The position numbers and the translations under genes were made by a program. Source: Membranipora membranacea (lineage: Eukaryota; Bryozoa; Gymnolaemata; Cheilostomatida; Membraniporidae). From it: a stretch of DNA of 60,000 nucleotides. A model generated the notes under the pieces. It saw only the letters and a list, made by a program, of their open reading frames with translations, was not told the origin of the DNA and searched no databases. Positions 11,814-24,300 of the stretch are shown one piece after another (positions within the stretch are counted from its first letter, which is position 1; every line of letters starts with the position of its first letter). Location: the NCBI GenBank assembly GCA_914767715.1, contig OU612067.1, forward strand, positions 21,924,162-21,984,161, given 5' to 3'.

Positions 11814-12371
11814 TCAGTAAAAAAAAAAAGCAGCAGCAATAGAAGCTAACAAACACAAGCAGGCGGCCCATATGAAACTTGTTAAGGGCAGCGTTGACAA
11901 TTCTGCTTTATTACTAGGCATCGGATGGCTTTCATTACAGCCGGACTCTGGAGCGGCAGCGCAAATCATTCTCATGAGACTATCTTTTGTACGCTTAGAT
12001 TTTTGGAGAGGATCTGTACTGCACATAACAGGAGGAAGAACAAGGTTCTTCTGAAGTGTATTTCGTGATTCTGGAGACTGATCATACTGGTCTCCTTCAT
12101 TCTTCTTCATGTCAATGACAGCATTTGTAACCATATCAAGTATGGTTGTCTTCCCATCAGCTTTAGCAAACTGTCTGGCCATGCCTCCAGTAAAAGCTCC
12201 TCTGACAGCCATCTTCCCGATCACTGTTGACATCAGTAACAGTGTATGAGGCCTCTTAAGTACAACGTGGTTCATCTCATTAGGATTAGCTGCTTTTGCA
12301 TCAAAATGGCTTGTGGAAGGTCCAGCTGCTTGTGGAGGGTTGTAATTTTGGCAGGCCTGAATTATGGCAAT
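11814..12371 (-). CDS. Exon: caspase active-site Cys, p10 subunit and hydrophobic tail
   Basis: The acceptor tttgtag-type end (catgtgtaatatt...cattgtag read on the minus strand) precedes ATT GCC ATA. The exon starts with IAIIQACQNYNPP, the caspase active-site pentapeptide with QACQN in place of QACxG. A linker rich in A, P and S follows, then a p10-like block: LLLMSTVIGKMAVRGAFTGG, a helix, and RNTLQKNLVLPP, which matches the usual end of p10. The last 21 residues are hydrophobic and may form a tail anchor. The R in MAVRGAF may be the S1-pocket arginine. Preceded by a 214-bp intron. Confidence 0.75.
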   Translation of the reverse strand: MAIIQACQNYNPPQAAGPSTSHFDAKAANPNEMNHVVLKRPHTLLLMSTVIGKMAVRGAFTGGMARQFAKADGKTTILDMVTNAVIDMKKNEGDQYDQSPESRNTLQKNLVLPPVMCSTDPLQKSKRTKDSLMRMICAAAPESGCNESHPMPSNKAELSTLPLTSFIWAACLCLLASIAAAFFFY

Positions 12372-15300
12372 CTACAATGTGTAATATTATATTGATTGAC
12401 TACAAGTATTTTGCAAGTATGATTTAGTGTGCAACCGTAGTCACAATTTTATTTTGTTTGATAGTCAACAGATGGTGGTTATTCGAATGAGAAATTATCA
12501 CATCATCAGCACATGCCACATATTGATCCATTTTTCGATCATCAGCGTGTTTGCTGCCGTGGAGTATTGAAGAATGAACACATACCATTGGGACTTGCTC
12601 AGACAACTTATTATCTAGTATCTGTAGAACATCAGTGATGGGCATATAGGAGCCATTGCAGCCATACAGCATTCCGGCTTTTCCATGGGTCATGATGGAG
12701 ATGACAAGAAGGGAGATTCCTTGGGATGGGAGCTCATCGATTCTATGACGCAGATCTAATGCACTTTTCCATTCTATCTTCTGAGTCTTGCATCCTGCTG
12801 TGACTAGGCTTTCAGCCATCTTATTAGCTTCGTCTTCAGCATCAGGTCTATTCTCGGTGTTGAAAAGCACCAGGCCGTACCTCTTCATGTGATCTTGATG
12901 ATATGGTATGATGTACTGGTCACTCTGAACAAATAGTCGATTGATGTCATTAGCGCCTAGTGGATGCTTCTCTATGAGCTCCTTCAGTATCTGTGACTTG
13001 TCACCTGAGTAAAATTAGAATTCAAGTCAAAGAAATATAGACAACCTGCAGCTTTGCATTCTAGTGTATATATAGCATTTTACAATGGTAGATTTTAATA
13101 TTTAAATGAGATATATATATGATTGCGACATATAAACTCATATTTAAGACGAGTGGTTGTCATCATAAGTATGCATTGATTGATGTACCCAAAAAATATC
13201 TCTGCTAGCTGTGTAATTTGGATACACATTAGAGTCGTGTCAGTTTGTACAGAAGATTATAGTTGTAGCACACGACCACTGAAATCAGATATAATGATAA
13301 TCATAGCACATATATCACTTGAATCAAATTAGCAGACTTTTGTTAGAGGGCCATAGTTTGCTAGATCAAATTTTGTTCATTTGCTTGATTTTCAAGGTTC
13401 TCCCAATTATGGTCACACTGAGATGCTCACACATAATATGTATAATGTAATATATAAATGTAATACAACAAACTTTTAATGGATAAAAACTGATTAAACA
13501 TGTATTTAGTTTTATAATTTTTAATTAAAATCAATTCGGAAACTTACTTGATAAGACAAGCTTTGATATGTAGTCTTGAAGCTCAGTATGACCAGCCTCT
13601 GTTATGCTTGAACCTAAAATATTCGCAAAATTTCATTGATGATAAAAATGAGTTTTCCATGCACACAAAAAGCAATGTCTGGGAGGGCTGCTGAAGAGAG
13701 GGTTCAAGGTAGGTAAGCAGCCGTAGTGCTTGGAGCACAGGGAGATGGTGCTTCAGGTTCATTTTATTAAAGCAATTTGCCTTTTCCATGTCAATAAAGA
13801 TACTTTACACTATGATAATACATATTTTTATGACTTTTACATACATGGTTTCATGAGTGGTTGTGGAACAAGTCGGTTCTCTTTGTTCTGCACTTCCTTT
13901 CTGCAGACAAACTTCTCATATCCAGTATAGCTGGGAGCTAGTTCTCTAGAACTATCTGGAACATCCAACTGGTACCAATCAGGATCAACAGCTGTTTGTG
14001 GGTCTAGGTTGTTAGTTAGTAGGCAGTGAGAACAGTAGAAGACAGTCTCATAACGAACTCCTTTCCAGACAGATTTGAGTTCGGTGGTGAGCTTTTTCAG
14101 GGTCAAAATCTGCTCTTCTCTTGCTTCACAGATTCTTTTCAGAGGTGTCAGAGTGATGAGAGTGACACGCTTTTCACCTGCATTGTGAAGGAGGTGTTCG
14201 ATTATCCCATTACTCTTGGTCACAGTAGCACCATTCCCGCCTGCCTCTGGAAAGTTTGAAGGATTAGAATTCATGTCTAGATAGGCGGCAGTGATGAGGG
14301 AGAAGATGTAGCTGGGTATGGGTAGACCGCGTAAATGAAGATCGACCTTCAACGGCATCAGTTGATTGTACACTTCAGGGGCTGTTATTGTTCGGCTGGC
14401 AAAATACGGTACAATGTATTTCTGATTGCTTATTGCAGCATTTGAACCGCATAGATGCACAAGATGAAATGTTCTTAGGATTTCAATGGACACATCGGCA
14501 GGGAGTCGGGATTCTTGCTCTAAGAGGTGTAGAAGCAGAGGTGCATCCATCACTCCTGTGTCATTGAATGTGTCTATCATCTCTTTGTATCTGCTCTTTT
14601 CTATGGTTTTTCCGTCAACAAGAGAGAATGGAATAAATTTATCTAGCCTTTTGTACCAGGATTCCTCCAGTGTGTGGTTGTATAGGACTTCTATCACACT
14701 TGTTATGACTTTTGAGCGATGGAATATAAAGTTTGATAGTTTGTCTAGTCTCCTGAACCACATTATTTGACTTATTTCATGAAGATACTCGAGAGTGACA
14801 TGTCCTTTATCATCAGGAAATTCTTTCTCTATTTCAGACAGGGTGAGCATGGGCTTGTCAGAGTGTTGGACTAGCTTCTGTAGTATTCGATACCAGCTAC
14901 CGGGAATCTCAGTGATTAATCCTGCACCAGCTGCTATGATAGCATTTTTCAGCTTGTCGATTTCAGGCTGTCCGGATGTCTTCGAGAAGTGATGGATGTC
15001 ACAAGGCCTTATCAGGACTTCTGAGGTGTTGGCGAAGCTGGTCATGGTAAAGATCGGGTTAGTGTCATTTTTCAAGTTCTGATTGACATTATTTTCTGCT
15101 TGGATTATACGTTGGCGCAATTTCTCAGTGACATTGAGCAGTTGTTGAGTTGTCTGTTCAACCTTATCAGGTATACTGTCACAGTGAGTGAGGACTACTA
15201 CAGGTCTCTTCAGTTGAGGACACGCAATGTAGAGGTGGGATAACCACTCAATACAAAGCTCTTGACAAGCAGATTCCTCACCTTTCTCTGAAGCTAATCT

Positions 15301-18300
15301 ATCAAACTCAGCAATGTCTATCACTAGCAGCGGCACACATTTTCTCTTAAAAGTCAGTCTATAGGAAAAGTGATGGATCTTCTGGCCTCCGAAGTCAGTA
15401 AAGAGTATTTTTGAATTCTCATCAGTCTCCACCTCGCTCATTTCAAAGACTTTAGTGGCAGCATCCAATTTCCCCTCATCAGAATCGCGTTGTGTCAGCA
15501 CCCTTTTGTTTGCTTGCACACTGTTAACAAGGCTTGTTTTACCAGCTCTGCTTTTCCCTATGACTGTGACAGGTATAAGTCTCTGATTACTGGCTTTCTC
15601 AATATGGAGGTCATGAATGTACTTTCTCACAGCTTCTACACCTTGCTTACAGACACCTAGTGGTGGAGACGTTAGAGAATCACAGTTATCACACTTTACT
15701 TTTTCTAATGTTGGGATACTGAATAAGCTCTCGGGGATGGTTGTGAGAGATCTGTTATACTTGATATCCAAAGACTCCAGATTAATCAGCTGGCTGATGC
15801 TGCAAAAGAACAGAAGATAAAGTGTATTGTGTGAGAAGGTAAAAGTGGTCATCTGGTAATCATCTCATTCAGAGGGGATAATGCTGGGAAAAGAGGGATG
15901 TGGCAAAGTGTAGAGGATTTTGAGGGGGGTTACCCTAAGGCGGCGATACCCTCCACTGCAACCACGCACATTGCCTATTTATACTGAGTACGCCGACTCT
16001 CAAAACGAGTACGCCGACTCTATCTGCCTGGAAATATACCGAGTACGACGACTCTATCTGCCTGGAAATATACCGAGTACGACGACTCTATCTGCCTGTG
16101 AATATACCGAGTACTACGACTCTAACTGAGGGGGTGGGGTGACGAGTACGACGACTCTAACTGAGGGGGGAGTAACGAGTACGACGACTCTATCTGGGCT
16201 GGGAATATAATTGACCTGACTTTGGGGCTGGCTTTGGGGGGGGGGGGGATATGTGGACAAAGATAGTAGGCTTATTTATCTGGCAAGATTATTTTGGGAG
16301 GGAAGGGATATGGACAAACTATTATTACTACTTATTCGTCGGGCGAGACAAAAGGGCCAGGGGAAGAGGATTGGACAATATAATCAATGGGAGGGGACGG
16401 GTATAGATAAAATAAATAGTTAAATGGGGGGAAGGGAATGGCTCTTGGTTTACAACTATCTTTGCGAGATTGCTTGACTGGGCTGGACTGGAACTGGACT
16501 AGAGTGGATTGAACTGAACTGGACTGGAACTGGACTGGCAATCAGGTCAATGGATGCAGTGATGCAATGGGGGTTTTCACTTGGCCTCTACCTACTACCC
16601 AAGGGAGGCTACAGTCTAACAACAGAGTACAAACAAGGCAACATTATGTCAAGGCAGGGAGGTCGGCCAGCAGGCAGAACTCAAGAAACTTACTTCAATA
16701 GGTTGTTTTCAGTTATAAGGCACTTTATTGGTGATCTGCTACAAGTTTAAAAATATGAGGTGTTGCTTCTTAGGCTGCTGGATACTAACTGACTAGACTC
16801 TTCTGATGTTCAGTTATAAAAAGCATAATGTAATATGATACTGGCCGATGCAACAGCGGGAAACAGGGAACATTCTAGATGTGTGTGTAAGAGTTAAAAT
16901 CAGTTATTAAAAGCATTATCATAATACTGGCTGATGAAATATTTTAGATGGATTGTAATAGTTAAATTCAGTTATTAAAAGCATATTATTATTAAAATTA
17001 GAAAGGTTATAAAAATGATGAAAGGGGAAGACAACTCATGATTCATAAGTTTATATTTGAATGCTCAGCTGTCGCGGAATCCACCACACTCTCCCTTCCA
17101 ACTTTTCTTATTTTCTTTGTCTTTGTCTTGTATCTGTGGGTACTGTTCTTTTATCTGTCGTAAGGTGTCATTGCCATTGTACGCTATTGTTCTGTATGTA
17201 CGTAGGGCTGTCTGAGGGTCAGGGGGTACGGGCGGTATTGAGTTTTGGGCAGGCAATCAGCAGTATGGGCAGTGGTAGGGGCTTTGGAAAGGTCTATGAA
17301 TGGGACAGGGAAACTGGGGGCGAGCACATAGAGATAATTAGTGCCTAACAGGGGACAATAATGCTGATTTTAACTTGGCTTCTTGCCGCCAGGGTTGATA
17401 ACAGGGAGTATGGTATTGGAGTGTTGGTATATTTATATTCCGGCTAAACACATCAGTTATTGGGACAGGATTTCAGCGTCTTAGATCTGTCTAGGGGGTC
17501 AGAGGGTACAGGCGGTATGGGGTTTTGGACGGGCAATCAGCAGTACGGGCGGTGGTAGGGGTTTGGGAAGGGCTATGAATGGGACAGGGAAACTGGAGGC
17601 AAGCACATTGAGATAAATGGGGGCCTGACAGGGGACAATAATGCTGATTTTAACTTTGCCTCTTGCAGACAGGGGTTTTGTATATTTTCATTCCGGCAAA
17701 ACGCATCAGCGAATTGGGACAGGATTTTTGCGTCTTGGAGCTAATCACTTTGGCTTTGACAAACTCCACGACTTCATTGTATAAGGGTTGGACAAGTATG
17801 GGCTTGTGGGCAGTATGGGGTGTTGGAGTTAGACACCGCCTACATGTTTGGATCAGGCTGTTAGTGTCTTGGATCTTCACACTTTGGCTTAGGCAAACTC
17901 CTTAGGCCTTATTGTATAAGGGCTGGATATGTGAGGGGATTGTGGGCAGTGTGATGAGCTGGAGTTGGACAACTCCTACTTGTATTTGGTCAGGATGTCA
18001 AAGTCATAATAATATGTCTAGTCGAATGGGCTTTGAGAAACTCCACAGGGTTCATTGTATAAGGGATTGACAAGTATGGGCTTGTGGGCATTGTGAGGGG
18101 TTGGAGTTGGACACTGCCTACTTGTTTGGGTGAGGCTGTTAGTATCTTGGATCTTGTCACTTTGGCTTAGGCAAACTCCTAAGGCTTTATGTATAAGTGC
18201 TGGACATGTGAGGGGATCGTTGGCAGTATGATGGACTGGAGTTGGACAACGCCTATTTGTATTGGGTCAGGATGTTGGCGTCTTCGAGCTATCAATTGGG

Positions 18301-21300
18301 CTTTGGCAAGCTCCATAGGTTTATTTGTATAACAGCTGGACCTGTGAGGGAATTGTGGGCAGTATTAGGGGTTGGGGTTGGAAACCACCTACATGTATTT
18401 GGTCAGGCCGTGGTATGGGTAAGATTTTAAGGTCAAGGACAGGGGCATTCCTGGCCTGACTTCCTTCATTCATCTGATTGAAAATTCAGTGAATATAGGG
18501 GAGCTGTGAAGTCTCCCTCCCAGCATAAGCTCACCGTATTTACGAAGCGAACTAGCCTGAGGGGTCTTATTTTATTCGGAGGTTGGGCTTGGACTATAAG
18601 GTTCTTAACATTTTGGGAGGGAGGGAGGGATGGCTGAATAGGGATAGTGGGGTTCGGCTGACTAGGTCAGCTTCTGTTGTGGGAATGCTTTTGAGTGCTA
18701 CTATGGTTTACTCTCAATGTTTTTCTGTAATTTGTGTGACAAGGGGTGGGCTTCCATTTTCCGCATCGTTTTTATTCAATCCGGGCTTGTTGTGTTGTTA
18801 GACTAAAATTGACCGAGTCCAACTGAGATTTTATCAACAGTTGATCCTATCCCAATTTCAGCAGCGCTCCCTTCGCGCATGGAGTGTAGTTGTAAGAGAA
18901 AAGCTTGGTTGGCCATGGTACATGGGGCTTTGTACCAGTAACTTGGATTGGGTTAATTAATAAGTGCCTCACCCTGAAGGGCAACGAGTCTGTCGAATGC
19001 CTTGTCGACCCTGGCGCCCTGCTGGCGCCCTCCCCCACCTTTAACACAGTTGCCATGTACCCTGTTTTGTCAGACTGCGCGTTTCCCCAACAGATCCCAC
19101 CGCTGCCACCATTGTAGAGGATTTTGAGGGGGGTTACCCTAAGGCGGCTATACCCTCCACTGCAACCACGCACATTGCCTATTTACACTGAGTACTCCAA
19201 CTCTCAAAACGAGTACGCCGACTCTATCTGCCTGGAAATATACCGAGTATGACGACTCTATTTGCCTGTGAATATACCGAGTACGACGATTCTAACTGAG
19301 GGAGGGGGTAACGAGTACGACGACTCTATCTGCTTGGGAATATACCGAGTACGACGACTCTATCTGCCTGTGAATATACCGAGTACGACGACTCTAACTG
19401 AGGGGGGTGACGAGTACGACGACTCTAACTGATGGGGGTGGAGGTAACGAGTACGACGACTCTATCTGAGGGGGGTAACGAGTACGACGACTCTCTAAAA
19501 CTAGTACGCCGACTCTATCTGCCTGTGAATATACCGAGTACGACGACTCTATCTGCCTGTGAATGTACCGAGTACGACGACTCTATCTGCCTGTGAATGT
19601 ACCGAGTACGACGACTCTAACTGAGGGGGGGGGGGTGACGAGTACGACGACTCTTTCTGATGGGGATGGAGGTAACGAGTACGACGACTCTATCTGAGGG
19701 GGTAACGAGTACGGCGACTCTCTAAAACGAGTACGCCGACTCTATCTGCCGGTGAATATACCGAGTACGACGACTCTATCTGCCTGTGAATGTACCGAGT
19801 ACGACGACTCTAACTGAGGGCGGGTGACGAGTACGACGACTCTAACTGATGGGGGTGGAGGTAACGAGTACGACGACTCTATCTGAGGGGGGTAACGAGT
19901 ACGACAACTCTCTAAAACGAGTACACCGACTCTATCTGCCTGTGAATATACCGAGTACGACGACTCTAACTGAGGGGGTAACGAGTACGACGACTCTATC
20001 TGAAGGGGGGGGGGGTAACGAGTACGACGACTCTATCTGGGCTGGGAATATAGTTGACCTGACTTTGGGGCTGGCTTTGGAGGGGGGGGCATATGTGGAC
20101 AAAGACAGTAGGCTTATTTATCTGCCAAGATTAATTTGCAAGGGAAGGAATATGGACAAACTATTAACATATTTACCAGGCAAAATAAATTGGGGAGTGA
20201 AGGGATAGGGACAAACTATTATTACTACTTATTCGTCGGGCGAGACAAAAGGAAGCAAATGGGCCAGGGGAAGAGAGTTGGACAATATAATCAATGGGAG
20301 GGGACGGGTATAGAAAAAATAAATAACCAAATGGGGAGAAGGGAATGGCTCTTGGTTTACAACTATCTTTGCGAGATTGCTTGACTGGGCTGGACTGGAA
20401 CTGGACTAGACTGGATTGAACTGAACTGGAACTGGACTGGAACTGGACTGGCAATCAGGTCAATGGATCCAGTGGTGCAATGGGGGTTTTCACTTGGCCT
20501 CTACCTACTACCCAAGGGAGGCTACAGTCTAACAACAGAGTACAAACAAGGCAACATTATGTCAAGGCAGGGAGGTCGGCCAGCAGGCAGAACTCAAGAA
20601 ACTTACTTCAATAGGTTGTGTTCAGTTATAAGGCACTTTATTGGTGATCTGCTACAAGTTTAAAAATATGAGGTGTTGCTTCTTAGGCTGCTGGATACTA
20701 ACTGACTAGACTCTTCTGATGTTCAGTTATAAAAAGCATAATGTAATATGATACTGGCTGATGCAACAGCAGGAAACAGGGAACATTCTAGATGGGTGTG
20801 TAAGAGTTAAAATCAGTTATTAAAAGCATTATCATATTACTGGCTGATGAAATATTTTAGATGGATTGTAAAAGTTAAATTCAGTTATTAAAAGCATAAA
20901 GCTTCAAAATAGGCCTTTTTTAGTTCCTTCGTGTGATTTTGAGGTTCAATATTACATGAAATAAATGATTTAACAACAAAAAAACAAAAAGAAGCATATT
21001 ATTATTAAAATTAGAAAAGTTATAAAAATGATGAAAGGGGAAGCCAACTCATGATTCATGAATTTATATTTGAATGTTCAGCTGTGGTGGAAAATCCACC
21101 ACAAAAGTATGCTGAATCGTTGGCCAAGTAGAACCTTCCTACAACTTCTTTCAAATATATCTGCATTCGATAGTCTGTGCTGATCTTGAATATTTGCACT
21201 GCCAAATTTTGAAGAGCATCAATTTAACAGTGAAGATTGTTGTCAATAAATGTTAATAAAAAATTGTTATACTGCTGAAAATTTGTGTGTGGGTCATTCA

Positions 21301-24300
21301 AACAGCGCTACAGTCGATAATAGCGAAAAATTGGCTCTTACTTATTCGGTCTGTCTCAAATTGTTGCTTAAAATTCCACATTATTAATCATCAAATTTTA
21401 AAAACCATGTGATGTAAAATGCCGCAGTAGGCTCATCATATATTAATTTCAACCAAAAATTGGGATGGACTATGTCACTTAGAAAAAATATGACCTGGTT
21501 TGAATTTCTTAGCAATCGTATAAGCTCAGCCATCCACATTGCTAAAAACACCGTTTTAAACTTCATATTTTCGTAATGAAATAATGCAATGTCATCCAAT
21601 CACATTTTTGATGAGCTGTTACTGGTCAGCATCTTTCAAACGGTATAGAAAGTCGATATTCGCTGGCATCATTGTCTCTACCTTAATGAGACGCTTACAC
21701 ACGTGTGCGCACATACATTAGATATAGGATACTGTGTAGTGACTACTACTTTGGAGTTGTTTACTCCCTAACTTATACATTACTACTTTGGAGTTGTCTA
21801 CTCCCTATTGTGGCTTATTACAGCAGCCCATTATTATTGTCAACCATCTTGAACATGTTTAGATTTCTTGGTTAGAGATCATCATTTATTATCAGAAGAA
21901 TAAACAGACTATTCATTGCCATCACAATTAGCAGTTCTTACAATGGCGACGAGGACGGGATTATGAGTTCAAAAAAATATCACAAATAGTGAATCTGACA
22001 AGATAAGCTGCTAAACTTTCTGTGTGAAGAAATAGCTGTGAGCTCTCTGGAATAGACAGAATAAGATAAGTATTGTTTACTATTTATTGCTGTATCAATC
22101 CAAACTGGCAAATGGATACCAGAGGCCCAAGTCATTTCACACCAGATGGGGATGCTAGCACAGTATCAGTCAATTGGGATGCTTGGCTTGAGGAATTTGA
22201 GGCTTTTGCTGATTCAAAAGGGCTGTTCAATTTGGCAGGGGAAGATAATGCAAATATGAGAGCCCAGAGGAAAGCTTTATTACTATATCATGCAGGCCCA
22301 AGAGTAAGGGAAATTCATAGCACACTTGATCAAACACAGAGAGATCAATATACTGAAATGGTAGCTGTTCTACAAGGCCATTTCCATATAGCTCCTAACA
22401 TCACCTATCAGCGACACATGTTTAGGCAATGTATACAGAAGGAAACCGAAACTATATCCCAATACTGTGCTAGACTCAGAAAATTGGCCACCCATTGTGA
22501 TTATGGCGATGCCCAAGCTGTGAATAACCAAATCCGTGATCAAATAGTAGAAGGTTGCACAGCCGATAAGTTGAGGGAAAAGCTATTGGAAGAGGGAAAT
22601 GCACTCACATTGCAAATACTATTGACACGGTCAGCAACACATGAAGCTGTGGTCCAAAGGTCCCGGGAGATGAATAATGCCTCGGCAATAAACCGTGTGG
22701 CCTCTGGATCCACTGCCAGAAAACCTAGTTTCACACAAGAGACTGAGGGTGCTAATGTATGTCCCCGTTGTAATCTCACACACAAACCTCGTGAGTGCCC
22801 GGCATATGGAAAACAGTGCCGTAAGTGTGATGGAATGAATCACTATGCTCGGTGCTGTCAAAACAAGGCCAAACAGAATGGCCAAGGTGCGAATGCAGGA
22901 TATTACAGATCTAGAAGGGCCAACAATGTAAATGTGGGGGATCACCAGCAAGCCAGCCCTGAAACAGTGAACAATAATTCTGAGAGCCCAGAATTTGTAT
23001 TCAATTCTTACCATGTACCTTTAGTGTGTAATAGTAACTCTCTAGACAGAGTTAATGTCTATGTCGGTGGTGTATCAGCGAGGTTTATAATAGACTCAGG
23101 GTCAGAGTGCAATGTGATGTCACGGGATACCTATGAACGTTTGAGAGCAAGTAAGTTTATTATCAAACGGTTCATCAGTGGAGGACCAAAGATTCTCCCG
23201 TACACAGCCAAAGAGCCTATTCAGCCAGTAGGTAGGGTATGGTGTGATTTACAGCTGCATAACAACACTGCTGTTTTAGAAGATGTCGCATTTACTGTTA
23301 TTCCTAATAAAGGTGAATCTTTGTTAGGAAATGAAACAGGTAAACAACTAGGTGTAATCAGGATTATAAATAGAGTAGGCTTAGATGATTATGAAGCTAG
23401 ATATCCAAGGCTGTTCTCAGAGGTATTGGGTAAGTCTAAGAATGAGATAAAGCTGACAATTAGAGATGATATAGCGCCTGTTGCTCAGCCATTCCGAAGA
23501 GTGCCACTGTTGTTGAGAGATAAACTAGCCGCTCACTTAGATGAGCTTATCGCACATGATATAATAGAGAAAGTCGAAGGTCATTCAGGGTCATCATGGG
23601 TAAGTCCAGCAGTGATCATTCCAAAGAAGGAATCCGGTAAGATTAGGTTATGCATTGATATGAGGAGAGCCAATGAGGCTATAGTTAGGCACCAACACCC
23701 AGTCCCCGCCGTAGACGAGATGCTATATGACATGAATGGGGCTCAGTACTTTTCGAAGCTGGACATGCGCATGGGGTTCCACCAATTTGTTCTTCACCCT
23801 GAGTCCAGGGATATCACAACTTTCAGTACTCATTTAGGCCTATATAGATATAAGAGACTCATGTTTGGGATAAATGCGGCTCCAGAAATATACCAGAAGG
23901 AGGTCGCCAAAATTATCCAAGGCCTGCCGGGTGTAGCAAATCTTGCCGATGATATCATTGTCCATGCCAAAACAAGGGAAGAGCACGATCGTAGGCTGGG
24001 TGAGGTGTTCAGTCGTCTAGAGCAGGCTAACATGACTCTGAATAAAAAGAAGTGTGAGATTGGGGTTCAGCAGTTAGAGTTTCTCGGACATCTCCTTAGT
24101 TACAAGGGTATTGATCCCCATGGTTGCAAAGTCAAGGCAGTCAAAGATGCTGCTGTTCCTAAGACAGTTGGTGAGTTGAAGAGTTTCCTCGGTTTGACTA
24201 GTTATATGTCTAAGTTTATTCCACATTACTCTCACACAACTGATGTGTTGAGGAGGTTGTCAGCGGGTAAAAATTCCCGAGAGGCTATATGTTTGTCAGA

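Larger units (their letters stand above)
15909..21103 (-). mobile_element. Non-autonomous LTR retrotransposon, minus orientation
   Basis: Two long direct repeats (15909-17088 and 19113-21103) bound a 2-kb interior. Both repeats begin TGTAGAGGATTTTGAGG and end TCCACCACA on the plus strand, so each has TG...CA ends in either orientation. Flanks carry a 4-bp target duplication AAAG (15905-15908 and 21104-21107). Reading on the minus strand, an 18-base site complementary to the 3' end of a leucine tRNA sits one base inside the 5' LTR, and a purine run sits next to the 3' LTR. The interior has no gag or pol; it holds tandem repeats of about 137 bp and a duplicated block of about 280 bp. The element therefore depends on another element's proteins. 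It is inserted in sense orientation within an intron of the Roc-caspase gene. Confidence 0.85.

Noticed and set aside
12424-12888. An inactive pseudo-caspase, because the open frame after p20 lacks the QACxG cysteine
   Set aside because: The region after QVPM is intron: a GTATGT donor lies there, and the next exon at 12371 supplies IAIIQACQ in phase, restoring the catalytic Cys.
17061-19173. Gag or pol remnants inside the non-autonomous LTR element
   Set aside because: Frames there are short, overlap tandem repeats, and contain no zinc knuckle, protease, RT or integrase motif.
19183-20040. CRISPR-like array of direct repeats
   Set aside because: Spacers are themselves repeats of a few types, units are irregular, and the array lies inside an LTR of a eukaryotic element. 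It is a minisatellite.
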